This document shows, one piece after another, positions 17,557 to 26,077 of a stretch of 64,000 nucleotides of DNA (position 1 is the first letter of the stretch; each line of letters starts with the position of its first letter). The notes below the pieces were generated by a model. That model was not told the DNA's origin. It ran no database searches and was given only the letters and a program-made list of their open reading frames with translations. Source of the DNA: Flavobacteriales bacterium (GTDB taxonomy: Bacteria > Bacteroidota > Bacteroidia > Flavobacteriales > JASBRU01); NCBI GenBank assembly GCA_030149285.1, contig JASBRU010000004.1, positions 124,001 through 188,000 on the forward strand, in the 5' to 3' direction. The position numbers were made by a program, and so were the translations under genes.

Positions 17557-18063
17557 CTATTCCATAATACATTTAAGGTTATCCATAAGATAGTTGGGCT
17601 TCTCTACTTCTATAGTAGTATAAAAATCCCCTCTCAACCTTATATTGCTAATAGGAGACTCTAGAAGCTTTTTTATTTCCTTCTTTTTTAAACCCTTAGT
17701 AATAAAAATTACCCTAAAGTCACATTCAATATCAGTGCTGCCCGATTTAAGCTCTAATACTTCCCCATTCTCTAATTTAATTTGAATTTCTGAGTCTTCA
17801 ATAAAGCAGACTACTTCTTCCTCTGCTCGAAAAATTACCATTATCTTGACATCGTCTTCCGTTTTATATACTGAAAGGCTCAGTTTCCCCCTATAAGAAC
17901 TCCCTATTCTTTCTATTTTTGTAGTTATACTTTTTCTACCACTAAACTCATCCACATTCTCTTCTAAGTTGCAGTCCGGTTTACCTGCCTCTGTTGTTGT
18001 TTGTGCATATGAAATTGAAAGTGTGAATATTGCTAATAGAAGAGTAATCGTAAATTTTTTCAT
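17557..18063 (-). CDS. Secreted hypothetical protein
   Basis: 168 residues. Signal peptide at 1-20 (MKKFTITLLLAIFTLSISYA then Q). The mature part is beta-rich, with regular alternating strands (SLSVYKTEDDVKIMVIFRAE, IQIKLENGEVLELKSG), a central Cys pair (VVCFIEDSE and DIECDFRVIFITKG) and a KKKEIKKLLE helix. It looks like one small periplasmic beta-sandwich domain. I do not recognise a family. It is monocistronic by its own terminator and a 79-base upstream gap. Confidence 0.7.
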   Translation of the reverse strand: MKKFTITLLLAIFTLSISYAQTTTEAGKPDCNLEENVDEFSGRKSITTKIERIGSSYRGKLSLSVYKTEDDVKIMVIFRAEEEVVCFIEDSEIQIKLENGEVLELKSGSTDIECDFRVIFITKGLKKKEIKKLLESPISNIRLRGDFYTTIEVEKPNYLMDNLKCIME

Positions 18064-18142
18064 GGTATGATTTTTATTTATCCCTACAATTGTAAAGAAT
18101 TCAAACTATTTAACAAATGATTTTTACCAAAAAGAATGCCAA

Positions 18143-18859
18143 TTAGCTATGTACATTTTCAGGTTTAATAATAGCCTGTCCCTTATACTTCAATAGTAAC
18201 TGTGCTACCGTAAGTGTATCTTTTTGGCAATACTCTACAATCCTGGGTAAGTTTTTTTCTTTCCAATACACCTCAGCAACTTGGCTTCCATCTATATCAT
18301 CTTTTGGGGTTGGAATATTAAATATTGCTGCTAATAATTTTAGTGATGTATAGTTTTTCCAGTCACCAAACTTCCACAGCTCCATGGTGTCTAAATGCTG
18401 AATTTCCCATGGCTTTTTGCCTGCTATATTTAATAATTTAGGAAGTCTTATTCCATTCACCAACATTCTTCTGGCAATTACCGGAAAATCAAATTCTTTG
18501 CCATTGTGTGCGCAAAGTAAATGGTTTGGGCTACTATAATGGCTCTCTAAAAGCTCAGCAAACTCAATTAATAAGTCCTGCTCATTATCACCATAAAAAG
18601 ATTTTAAACGAAAGCCTTTCAACCCTCTTTCTTCCTCTGTAATAAAGCCTACTGATATGCATATAATTTTAGAGAACTCAGCCATAATACCTGCGCGTTT
18701 AGCATAAAACTCAGCGGCAGTTTCATCGCCTCTTTGGTATTGGGTTTTATCATCCCACAGGTATTGCATTTCGTCTGATAAGCCTTCAAAATCTGCGCTT
18801 TGGGGTACGGTTTCTATATCTAAAAAAAGTATGTTACTTAACTTAATGCCTTCAAGCAT
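18143..18859 (-). CDS. Predicted PolB-like 3'-5' exonuclease (PF10108)
   Basis: 238 residues. The DEDD exonuclease motif I is LFLDIETVP (residues 12-20), with motif II in LCAHNGKEFDFPVIARRM and motif III in IVEYCQKDTLTVAQLLLKY. The KPWEIQHLDTMELWKFGDWK segment is typical of the stand-alone PF10108 family common in Bacteroidota. It should remove nucleotides from DNA or RNA 3' ends in the cytoplasm using two metal ions. Its ATG overlaps the end of the upstream serine hydrolase gene by 8 bases, suggesting coupling but no obvious functional link. Confidence 0.88.
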   Translation of the reverse strand: MLEGIKLSNILFLDIETVPQSADFEGLSDEMQYLWDDKTQYQRGDETAAEFYAKRAGIMAEFSKIICISVGFITEEERGLKGFRLKSFYGDNEQDLLIEFAELLESHYSSPNHLLCAHNGKEFDFPVIARRMLVNGIRLPKLLNIAGKKPWEIQHLDTMELWKFGDWKNYTSLKLLAAIFNIPTPKDDIDGSQVAEVYWKEKNLPRIVEYCQKDTLTVAQLLLKYKGQAIIKPENVHS

Positions 18860-20000
18860 CGGGGAACATTTTTAAGGTTTCTTGTACAATTAAATGGGTG
18901 TCATTGTAATGCTTGCCATCACTAGAAACATCAGAATGCTTACCTAAGCGCACTACAATCATATCTTTCTCAGGGAACACAATAACATACTGCCCTAAGT
19001 GCCCTCGTGCATAAAATATAGGGGTTTCATAACCCTCAATTATCCACCAATGCAAGCCATAGTAACCAGCTAAGCCTTGTGATATTGTAGAGCCTCTCAC
19101 ATAGTATTCCGGCACAATTTGCTTTCCATTCCAGTTGCCATCATTTAGGTATAGTTTACCTAAACGTGCAAAGTCTCTGGCATTAGAGTTGAAGCAGCAA
19201 TAGGGTTTCTCCATACCTCCTTCTTTATCCAAAGTCCATTTGGCATCATGTTTTGCGCCAATGGGTTTCCATAGTTTTTCAGAGGCGTATTCACTTAAAG
19301 TCATACCGGTAGCTTCTTCTAATATCAAGCCTAGTATTGCTGTATTACCACTTAAGTATTTAAAGCGTTGGCCTGGTCTTTCTTTTAGTTTCAGTCCTCG
19401 TATAATTTCTTCTAAATGATCTCCATAATAAGCCTCAGCGGTGATTGATAATGGTCCGGTATAACTCTCTTCCCAATCTAAGCCTGAGCCCATAGCTAAT
19501 AAGGATTTGATTGTCAATTCTTCTTGAAACTCTAGCTCTTTAAACTCCGGTATAAAGTCACTGGCAGGTTGTAATATGTTTTTGATTTTACCTTCTTCTA
19601 AGGCAATCCCAACCAAAATACTTACAATACTTTTTGCCATTGAAAAGGAGTTAGATGCAGAGTCTGCATTATATCCATCCCAATATTGCTCATATTGTAT
19701 ACTATCATTTTTAATTACCAGAAAGGCAACTGCTTCTAATCTCTCTAAATCGGTTGTAAGGTTTTCGGGGAGCTTCGTTGCGTTATAATCTTTTGCAACA
19801 TTCCACGGCTGGTAATTGCCTGCTTCTACGGTTCTTGTATCAAAAAACTGCGCATCATCAATGGTAGCGGTTTTTTCGCCACGCATATAAGTAAGCTCAA
19901 CACCTTTATATAAATACGTTTTATCAAAGATGACAATCAATAGATTTAGCAAAATAATTATTGCTAAAAGGGCTAGTAAAAACCGTTTAATAAACTTCAT
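18852..20000 (-). CDS. Serine hydrolase of the beta-lactamase/6-aminohexanoate-dimer hydrolase family
   Basis: 382 residues. One TM or uncleaved signal at 5-25 tethers it to the inner membrane facing the periplasm. The catalytic serine/lysine pair is S120-M-A-K123 in NSFSMAKSIVSILVG. Other matches are GSGLDWEESY, PGQRFKYLSGNTAILG (the Tyr-x-x-Asn-like second motif) and HLGQYVIVFPEKDMIVVRLG in place of the K-T-G box. This is the class C-like esterase/amidase group, not a resistance beta-lactamase. The substrate is unknown. Confidence 0.87.
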   Translation of the reverse strand: MKFIKRFLLALLAIIILLNLLIVIFDKTYLYKGVELTYMRGEKTATIDDAQFFDTRTVEAGNYQPWNVAKDYNATKLPENLTTDLERLEAVAFLVIKNDSIQYEQYWDGYNADSASNSFSMAKSIVSILVGIALEEGKIKNILQPASDFIPEFKELEFQEELTIKSLLAMGSGLDWEESYTGPLSITAEAYYGDHLEEIIRGLKLKERPGQRFKYLSGNTAILGLILEEATGMTLSEYASEKLWKPIGAKHDAKWTLDKEGGMEKPYCCFNSNARDFARLGKLYLNDGNWNGKQIVPEYYVRGSTISQGLAGYYGLHWWIIEGYETPIFYARGHLGQYVIVFPEKDMIVVRLGKHSDVSSDGKHYNDTHLIVQETLKMFPDA

Positions 20001-20011
20001 AAAGGCCGTTT

Positions 20012-20716
20012 TTAGGGTGTAATAAACTCTATATTAAATAACGTTGCCAAGTGTTGTTTCAGTTTATCTTTTACTTCATTTATATCTACCTCTTTTCCTA
20101 ATTCCCGTTTCATAGAGGTAACATCTTTATCATCTATACCACAAGGAACTATATGGTTAAAATAAGATAAATCCGTATTTACATTAAAAGCAAATCCATG
20201 CATCGTTACCCATCTGCTGGCTTTCATACCTAAAGCACATATTTTACGGGCTGTGGGTTTACCAACATCTAGCCATACACCTGTTTCTTTTTCAGAACGC
20301 TCGCCTTTTAAACCGTATTCTGCAATGGTCATAATCACTGCTTCTTCAAGGTAACGTAGGTACTTGTGAATATCGGTAAAAAAATGGTCTAAATCAAATA
20401 TTGGGTAACCTACTATTTGTCCGGGTCCGTGATAGGTAATATCGCCACCACGGTTTATTTTGTAGTACTGAATGCCTAGTTCTTGCCTTTTATCAGCATC
20501 AATCAGCAAGTTTTCTTCACTACCGCTTTTACCCAAGGTGTATACATGCGGGTGCTCACAAAAAATAAACGTGTGTTTGGGTGGGGTTTGCTGCTCTAGT
20601 GGAAAATGTCTCTCCTCTAATTTCCTATTTACTTCTTTATCAAATAGGTTTTGCTGATAGTCCCAAGCTTCTTGGTAATCTATCAAGCCAATATCTCTAA
20701 GAACTACTTTTTGCAT
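20012..20716 (-). CDS. lipB: Octanoyltransferase LipB
   Basis: 234 residues, as expected. It carries RGGDITYHGPGQIVGYPIFD, the LipB signature, then KICALGMKASRWVTMHGFAF with the catalytic lysine and HIVPCGIDDKDVTSM with the catalytic cysteine (P-C-G-I). LipB moves octanoate from acyl-carrier protein to apo-lipoyl domains, feeding lipoylated E2 of the 2-oxoacid dehydrogenases; the fused E1 at 26 kb is a possible user. It is cytoplasmic. It lies 11 bases upstream of the serine hydrolase gene in transcription order. Confidence 0.95.
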   Translation of the reverse strand: MQKVVLRDIGLIDYQEAWDYQQNLFDKEVNRKLEERHFPLEQQTPPKHTFIFCEHPHVYTLGKSGSEENLLIDADKRQELGIQYYKINRGGDITYHGPGQIVGYPIFDLDHFFTDIHKYLRYLEEAVIMTIAEYGLKGERSEKETGVWLDVGKPTARKICALGMKASRWVTMHGFAFNVNTDLSYFNHIVPCGIDDKDVTSMKRELGKEVDINEVKDKLKQHLATLFNIEFITP

Positions 20717-20754
20717 CGCTCTGCCTCCTCATGGCTATTTTATAGCTGCTCTTC

Positions 20755-21738
20755 TTAAAATTTAGATAGCTCGTCTTTCAGATGTTCAATCACCTTTATA
20801 TCTAAAATATCTACCCCGTTTTTCTCTGATAAAAAGTAAGAAGTCCAATCGCCAATGTGTATCAAATACAGTGCTCTTTCAAGCGGGCTATTGCCTTTAC
20901 TCCACACTTCGGTAATAGAGTTGGTGTGTTTCTCTATTGTTTCTTTGTTAATCTCAATACGCTTTTGGCTACGCTCAAAGTCTGTTGGGTTTCTAAAAAT
21001 CACAACCGATAAGCCTTCTTTGGCACCTGCCCATCCTACCAATTCGTTATGGTTCATTTCTGGTATTACATGATGCCAGCACAACATCTTACTATTCTCA
21101 TTTAACTGCTGACGAAAACGAACGGCAACCCCTTCATTACCCGCAACCGAATAGATAACAGGTGTTTTACCAAACAGCGTGTCGGCCAAATTGTTTGCTT
21201 CCAACAATAATGCGGTAGACTCTTTTTCTAATAAAGCTGAGGCTGCTTTTATATCTTTTATATAGGCATCTGATATTACACCATAATGATTTAATAATCT
21301 GTATAATTGAGTGAGTGAGTACCCCAGCATTGACCTTGGAGGATTGTCTCCGGGTATTACTATATGGTTATAGTTATTTGCTTTTGCCTTATTTAACGCT
21401 AGTCCGCCTGACGTAATAATGGCAACTTCTGCACCTTTAGCTACTGCCTCTTCCATAGACATAATGGTCTCTTCGGTATTACCCGAATACGAACAAGCTA
21501 TTACCAATGTATGCTCTCCTACATAAGCAGGGATTGTATAATTTTTATTGACAACAATAGGTAATGATGCCTCATCAGCGGTTAATTCAGACACAATAGT
21601 TCCTCCAATACCAGAACCGCCCAAGCCTAAAATTAACACACTATTTATAGGTTTGGTATGCTTTTTTAAGTCAGCTTTAGCACCTATTTCTAATGCATGT
21701 AATAAATGCTTTGGAAAATCTGCAATAAGTTGTTTCAT
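20755..21738 (-). CDS. Bifunctional phosphoglucose/phosphomannose isomerase (SIS domain)
   Basis: 327 residues. The first SIS domain has SVLILGLGGSGIGGTIVSEL, then VIACSYSGNTEETIMSMEEA. The C-terminal half has IPEMNHNELVGWAG and LIHIGDWTSYFLSEKNGVDI, both hallmarks of the archaeal/Bacteroidota PGI/PMI family, with the Glu-x-x-x-His and the terminal catalytic region intact. It interconverts glucose-6-P or mannose-6-P with fructose-6-P. The ATG at 21738 lies only 50 bases from the divergent lysS -7 element, so the two promoters share a short control region. Confidence 0.9.
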   Translation of the reverse strand: MKQLIADFPKHLLHALEIGAKADLKKHTKPINSVLILGLGGSGIGGTIVSELTADEASLPIVVNKNYTIPAYVGEHTLVIACSYSGNTEETIMSMEEAVAKGAEVAIITSGGLALNKAKANNYNHIVIPGDNPPRSMLGYSLTQLYRLLNHYGVISDAYIKDIKAASALLEKESTALLLEANNLADTLFGKTPVIYSVAGNEGVAVRFRQQLNENSKMLCWHHVIPEMNHNELVGWAGAKEGLSVVIFRNPTDFERSQKRIEINKETIEKHTNSITEVWSKGNSPLERALYLIHIGDWTSYFLSEKNGVDILDIKVIEHLKDELSKF

Positions 21739-21788
21739 AGAAGCTAGCTTTGTGGTGCAAAATACAAATTAAAGCAGCAAAATATCTG

Positions 21789-21796
21789 TATCTTTG
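21789..21796 (+). promoter_or_regulatory. -7 element TATCTTTG for lysS
   Basis: Exact TAnnTTTG match 18 bases before the lysS ATG. The surrounding TATCTTTGCGCAAA is identical to that before ricT. No TTG box is found at the expected distance. The spacing predicts a very short 5' leader. Confidence 0.5.
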
Positions 21797-21814
21797 CGCA
21801 AATTTTTCTGAATT

Positions 21815-23527
21815 ATGGCAAGAGAATTAAGCGAACAGGAAGTTGTAAGAAGAGATGCGCTACACAAAATGCGCGAAATGGGTATAGAGCCCTACCCGGC
21901 TGCAAAGTACGAGGTAACTGCCTATGCAAAGGAGATAAAGGAAAACTTCTCTGAAGAAAAGAAGAACTACCAAGATGTGACATTAGCAGGTAGAATGATG
22001 AGCCGCCGTATTATGGGAAAGGCTTCTTTTGCGGAATTAATGGACTCTACAGGTCGTATACAAGTATATTTTAACCGCGATGAGATTTGTACAGGTGAAG
22101 ATAAAACCTTGTACAATGATGTGTTTAAAAAGTTGCTTGACATTGGCGACTTCATCGGCATTAGAGGAGAAGTATTTAAAACGCAAGTTGGCGAAATCTC
22201 AATACTAGTAAAGGAATTCACGGTATTGAGTAAATCTTTGCGCCCTTTACCGGTTGTAAAAACCGATGAAGACGGTAATGTACATGATGCATTTACTGAC
22301 CCTGAAACTCGTTACCGCCAACGTTATGTAGACTTAGTAGTAAACCCAAAAGTAAAAGACATTTTTGTTACTCGTACTAAGGTGGTAGCGTCTATGCGAG
22401 AGATGTTTAACAAAATGGGCTATATGGAAGTAGAAACTCCAATATTACAGCCTATACCGGGTGGTGCCGCTGCGCGTCCGTTTATTACACATCACAATGC
22501 ATTGAACATGCCATTGTACTTACGTATAGCAAACGAATTGTACCTAAAGCGCTTAATTGTAGGTGGTTTTGAAGGTGTATATGAGTTTGCAAAAGACTTC
22601 CGTAACGAAGGAATGGACCGTACGCACAACCCTGAGTTTACCGTAATGGAAATATATGTAGCCTACAAAGACTACAACTGGATGATGGACTTTACCGAGG
22701 AGATGATTGAAAAAGTGGCGCTTGACGTACATGGTAAAACTACCGTGACTGTAGGTGAAAACGAAATCAATTTCCAACGCCCATTTAAGCGTGTAACCAT
22801 GTACGACTCTATTAAAGAGTTTACAGGTGTAGATATTAGCGGAATGGATGAAACTCAATTGCGTCAGGTTTGTAAAGACCTGAAAATTGAGGTAGACGAA
22901 ACCATGGGTAAAGGCAAACTAATTGATGAAATTTTTGGCGAAAAGTGTGAAGGCAACTACATACAACCAACCTTTATTATAGACTACCCAAAAGAGATGT
23001 CGCCATTGTGTAAAGCACATCGTGATAACCCTGAATTAACAGAACGTTTTGAGTTGATGGTTAACGGTAAAGAGGTAGCAAATGCTTACTCTGAGTTAAA
23101 TGACCCTATTGACCAACGCGAGCGTTTTGAAGAGCAATTAACCTTGTCTGAAAAAGGGGATGATGAAGCGATGTTTATCGATCAGGATTTCTTGAGAGCG
23201 TTGGAATATGGTATGCCTCCTACATCGGGGATGGGTATTGGTATCGACCGATTAGTAATGCTAATGACCAACCAGTCCTCTATACAAGAAGTATTATTCT
23301 TCCCACAAATGAAGCCCGAAACTACTAAGAAAGCTGTAGAGCTGAATGATGAAGAAAAAGCAGTATTTGGTTTATTGCAAAAAGCAGAAAAGATGGACTT
23401 AAATGACCTAAAAGAAAAATCGGGCTTGAGCAATAAAAAATGGGATAAAACCATTAAAAAACTAACTGCAAACAAACTGGCTAAAGTGGAAAAAACTGAT
23501 GCCGGTTTAACCGTCGAGTTAGTTTAA
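21815..23527 (+). CDS. lysS: Lysyl-tRNA synthetase (class II)
   Basis: 570 residues. An N-terminal OB-fold anticodon-binding domain (about 50-150) includes [20 protein letters not shown]. Class II catalytic motifs are present: motif 2 [20 protein letters not shown] and motif 3 [15 protein letters not shown]. After the normal end near LFFPQMKPE there is an extra ~70 residues ([20 protein letters not shown] onward, with [11 protein letters not shown]) that look like a small winged-helix domain, seen in Bacteroidota LysRS as far as I recall. It is monocistronic, with its own promoter and terminator. Confidence 0.97.
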   Translation: MARELSEQEVVRRDALHKMREMGIEPYPAAKYEVTAYAKEIKENFSEEKKNYQDVTLAGRMMSRRIMGKASFAELMDSTGRIQVYFNRDEICTGEDKTLYNDVFKKLLDIGDFIGIRGEVFKTQVGEISILVKEFTVLSKSLRPLPVVKTDEDGNVHDAFTDPETRYRQRYVDLVVNPKVKDIFVTRTKVVASMREMFNKMGYMEVETPILQPIPGGAAARPFITHHNALNMPLYLRIANELYLKRLIVGGFEGVYEFAKDFRNEGMDRTHNPEFTVMEIYVAYKDYNWMMDFTEEMIEKVALDVHGKTTVTVGENEINFQRPFKRVTMYDSIKEFTGVDISGMDETQLRQVCKDLKIEVDETMGKGKLIDEIFGEKCEGNYIQPTFIIDYPKEMSPLCKAHRDNPELTERFELMVNGKEVANAYSELNDPIDQRERFEEQLTLSEKGDDEAMFIDQDFLRALEYGMPPTSGMGIGIDRLVMLMTNQSSIQEVLFFPQMKPETTKKAVELNDEEKAVFGLLQKAEKMDLNDLKEKSGLSNKKWDKTIKKLTANKLAKVEKTDAGLTVELV

Positions 23528-23545
23528 TAGACTTTCAATATTATT

Positions 23546-23576
23546 AAAAAAAGGCTGCTAATTGCAGCCTTTTTTT
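23546..23576 (+). terminator. Terminator after lysS
   Basis: GGCTGC (23553-23558) and GCAGCC (23564-23569) are flanked by seven A on the left and eight T on the right. The perfect hairpin with a 5-base loop and T-tract lies 20 bases after the lysS stop. Confidence 0.9.
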
Positions 23577-23613
23577 GTTGCTCAAAAATCCAAACTGATT
23601 GTAGCTGCGTAAA

Positions 23614-23643
23614 TGTTTGTGTAAATAAAAACATTCACAAACA
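23614..23643. repeat. Perfect 8-bp inverted repeat before the fasciclin gene
   Basis: TGTTTGTG (23614-23621) and CACAAACA (23636-23643), spacer 14, ending 12 bases before the fasciclin ATG. It could be a protein operator or a leader-RNA hairpin; sequence alone does not decide. Confidence 0.5.
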
Positions 23644-23655
23644 GACTTTAAAATT

Positions 23656-24213
23656 ATGAAAGCAACAAAAATTACAATCTTATCTCTTGCCCTAGCAGCA
23701 TTTAGTTTTTCAAATGCAAAAGCACAAAATGAACCGGTTGTAGGTGGAGAAAAAATGTACCCAAAAAAGAACATTGTAGAAAATGCCGTAAACTCTAAAG
23801 ACCACACTACACTAGTAGCTGCTGTAAAAGCTGCCGGTTTGGTAGAAACTTTACAAAGCGAAGGTCCTTTTACAGTATTTGCTCCGGTAAACGATGCCTT
23901 TGAAAACTTGCCTGAAGGTACCGTAGAAACATTATTAAAGCCGGAAAACAAAGCCAAATTATCTGCGGTGCTTACTTACCATGTTGTATCAGGTAACTGG
24001 GACTCTAAAAGTATAATGAAAGCCATTAAAAAAGGCGATGGAAAAGCAGTTTTAACTACTGTACAAGGTGGCAAACTTACTGCTATGATGAATGGAACCA
24101 GTAGCATTATGCTAACTGACGAAAACGGAAGAACCTCTAATATAAGCATCTTAGATGTGTACCAGTCTAATGGTGTAATACATGTAATTGATGCGGTAGT
24201 ACTGCCTAAATAA
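23656..24213 (+). CDS. Secreted fasciclin (FAS1) domain protein
   Basis: 185 residues. Signal peptide at 1-23 (cleavage after NAKAQ), then one FAS1 domain from about residue 37: NIVENAVNSKDHTTLVAAVK, the H1 box GPFTVFAPVNDAFENLPEGT, LTYHVVSGNWDSKSIM and the H2 box NGVIHVIDAVVLP. FAS1 domains mediate adhesion or act as stress-induced surface proteins. It has no lipobox, so it is periplasmic or extracellular. The gene has its own leader with an inverted repeat and is bounded by terminators on both sides. Confidence 0.95.
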   Translation: MKATKITILSLALAAFSFSNAKAQNEPVVGGEKMYPKKNIVENAVNSKDHTTLVAAVKAAGLVETLQSEGPFTVFAPVNDAFENLPEGTVETLLKPENKAKLSAVLTYHVVSGNWDSKSIMKAIKKGDGKAVLTTVQGGKLTAMMNGTSSIMLTDENGRTSNISILDVYQSNGVIHVIDAVVLPK

Positions 24214-24244
24214 TGGTTAGTTAGGTTAGTGTTTAAGTTGATTG

Positions 24245-24273
24245 AAAAAGCCCGCTAATAGCGGGCTTTTTTT
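24245..24273. terminator. Bidirectional terminator between the fasciclin and DUF6265 genes
   Basis: AAAAAGCCCGC, TAATA loop, GCGGGCTTTTTTT. The A-tract on the left and T-tract on the right let it work for both convergent genes; it abuts the stop codon of the minus-strand gene. Confidence 0.9.
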
Positions 24274-25081
24274 ATTCTACTTTTTTAAAGTTTACTACAA
24301 AGCCCTTCTCCCCAGCAGATACATATACTTTCAGCTCTGTAGCACTTAACCATTCATATACTATCTTTTGCGGAAAATCGTGCTCGGGGTTTTCAAAAAC
24401 CCACTTATTCTCTTGGAAACTAGTCAGCTTAAATTTTACAGGTCCTGAATTGTGATTTACAGTAGCTTCATAATACCATTCGTCTCCTTCATTTATAAAG
24501 CGCAACTCTTCTGTTAGCACCTCTTTTCCATTTACAACTTTATAGCCTCTTCCTTTAAAATCAAAAATTGTTTTTCCGTTTTCATCTATTTCATATCCCC
24601 ACTCTTCATAAGTTCCGGGTCTTTTGGTATTTTCCCAAACCCCCTTTAGTTTCTTCTCATTTAAGGTTCTTTTATAAACCCCACTAAAAGAACAAAAATT
24701 ATTATCCCCAGAGTCATTATCTACAATAACAACCTCATCTTTTCCGAACTTAAACATCAGTGTATTTTGCTTCCGCCTTCCTTCTCCATAAAGAACATAC
24801 TTGCCTGTGCTATCATTAATCATCTCGATCTCTGGTTGATTTATTGTAATTGCAGGCGAACAAGTTCTATTGCAATTACTATTGATAAGTAACAAACGTG
24901 TTTCAGAGTATAATTCTATTATTTCTAACACCCCATAGCCAATCTCTCCTGATGAGCCTGGGCAATCTATGCTAAAAGTATAAAGCCCTGCCTTTTGTGC
25001 TGAAGCAAAAAAACTAAAAAGGCTTAAAAAAAGTAGGGTAACTACTTTATAAGTGTTGAACGTCGGGATCGTTTTTTCCAT
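24272..25081 (-). CDS. Secreted DUF6265-containing protein
   Basis: 269 residues from the ATG at 25081 (a TTG two codons upstream is less likely). Signal peptide near residues 10-29 (LFLSLFSFFASAQ). Residues about 30-130 form a domain with C-N-R-T-C and FCSFSGVYKR cysteines that I do not recognise. From about 135 (LKGVWENTKRPGTYEEWGYE) to the end it matches DUF6265: FKLTSFQENKWVFENPEHDF and the P-Q-K-I-V-Y that follows are the hallmark. These lipocalin-like beta domains are common in Bacteroidota; no function is established. It overlaps the next upstream gene by 35 bases. Confidence 0.78.
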   Translation of the reverse strand: MEKTIPTFNTYKVVTLLFLSLFSFFASAQKAGLYTFSIDCPGSSGEIGYGVLEIIELYSETRLLLINSNCNRTCSPAITINQPEIEMINDSTGKYVLYGEGRRKQNTLMFKFGKDEVVIVDNDSGDNNFCSFSGVYKRTLNEKKLKGVWENTKRPGTYEEWGYEIDENGKTIFDFKGRGYKVVNGKEVLTEELRFINEGDEWYYEATVNHNSGPVKFKLTSFQENKWVFENPEHDFPQKIVYEWLSATELKVYVSAGEKGFVVNFKKVE

Positions 25082-25337
25082 GTACAAACCAAATTAATAA
25101 GGAGGCCATTGGCCAAGCTAGTAATAAAAAGGCAGTCCATATGTATTTGGTTTCCTTGCTTATCTGTTTTCTAAGGAAAAGAGACCCTACGGCAACTGCA
25201 AAAGCTAAAGTAAGAAATAATAAAGCCGATGTAACCATAGTTGATGAAACAGATAATGGGCTATGGATATAATTGAATAATACGTAATAAGAAAAGAGTG
25301 TAGCAGCTATACAAAAGCCAAATTTTAAAAATCGCAT
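25047..25337 (-). CDS. Small polytopic membrane protein
   Basis: 96 residues with three hydrophobic segments (about 5-24, 33-53 and 68-90) and a basic loop LRKQISKETK between TM2 and TM3. I do not recognise it. Its 3' end overlaps the DUF6265 gene by 35 bases on the same strand, so the two are probably cotranscribed. The 76-base gap upstream is AT-rich and holds no clear promoter. Confidence 0.6.
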   Translation of the reverse strand: MRFLKFGFCIAATLFSYYVLFNYIHSPLSVSSTMVTSALLFLTLAFAVAVGSLFLRKQISKETKYIWTAFLLLAWPMASLLIWFVHGKNDPDVQHL

Positions 25338-25413
25338 AAATGAGTTTTTAGTTCGTTTTTATACAATTTTCAACGAAAAAAAGGAGTTTTTGTTCAAAAA
25401 AAGCCTTTTTAAG

Positions 25414-26070
25414 CTATTTTTTAGCAAAAATTACAGAATTAATACTGCTTGGTTTTAAGGTTTTAATATTGCTAAATATTGCCTCGCTTGCAAAGTATAT
25501 CTCTTCGAACTGTGTTTTTTGGGTTTGGGTTTTAGTAACCACATTAAACAACATCGCCCCTTTATCAGAAAGCCTCGTAGTTACATTCTCTAAAAACTCT
25601 TTAGAGGCAATGTCTTGTGGCACATCTAAACCCACAAAAACATCTACTATTATTAAATCAAACTGCTGGTCGGTTTCTTTTAAAAAAGTGATAGCATCGG
25701 TAACAAATAACTTTAACTTTTGAAAGCGCGCTATATTGAAATAGCTATTGCCTAAATCTAATACCTTACTATCTAGCTCTACACCTCGTATCTTACATTT
25801 AATGTTACACTCTTCTTGTAAGATAGACGCTACGCTTCCTACTCCAAAACCTAATATCAATACATTATTAGGAGGAGTATCAGCAATATTAATATCTTTA
25901 AATACCTTTTGGAAAACCGTATGTAGTGTGCCGTAAGAGTAGTTTGAGTTTGGCGAGTGCAAAACCAATTTACCTGCCTCCATTACTACTTCTAATTTAC
26001 CGGAAACTGTGCTCTCTACAACAGCAACTTTTACAGGGTATAAATAGCTTAAAAGCTTTTTAAAGTTCAT
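25414..26070 (-). CDS. Spermidine-synthase-like SAM-dependent methyltransferase fold protein
   Basis: 218 residues with a Rossmann class I fold: NNVLILGFGVGSVASILQEE (motif I), IRGVELDSKVLDLGNSYFN (motif II acidic residue E), VTDAITFLKE, and QFDLIIVDVFVGLDVPQDIA (post-III). This is the pattern of spermidine synthase and fused-MFS relatives, but the aminopropyl-acceptor residues are not evident and it is shorter than true SpeE (~280). The substrate is unknown. It lies 7 bases downstream of the fused E1 gene, suggesting cotranscription. Confidence 0.78.
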   Translation of the reverse strand: MNFKKLLSYLYPVKVAVVESTVSGKLEVVMEAGKLVLHSPNSNYSYGTLHTVFQKVFKDINIADTPPNNVLILGFGVGSVASILQEECNIKCKIRGVELDSKVLDLGNSYFNIARFQKLKLFVTDAITFLKETDQQFDLIIVDVFVGLDVPQDIASKEFLENVTTRLSDKGAMLFNVVTKTQTQKTQFEEIYFASEAIFSNIKTLKPSSINSVIFAKK

Positions 26071-26077
26071 TAATTTA

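Noticed and set aside
18852..20000. Class C beta-lactamase resistance gene
   Set aside because: The membrane-tethered esterase-type layout and missing K-T-G box fit the serine-hydrolase group, not antibiotic resistance.
23544..23957. Antisense 137-codon open frame across the fasciclin gene
   Set aside because: It crosses the lysS terminator and the fasciclin signal peptide region; shadow composition, no start context.
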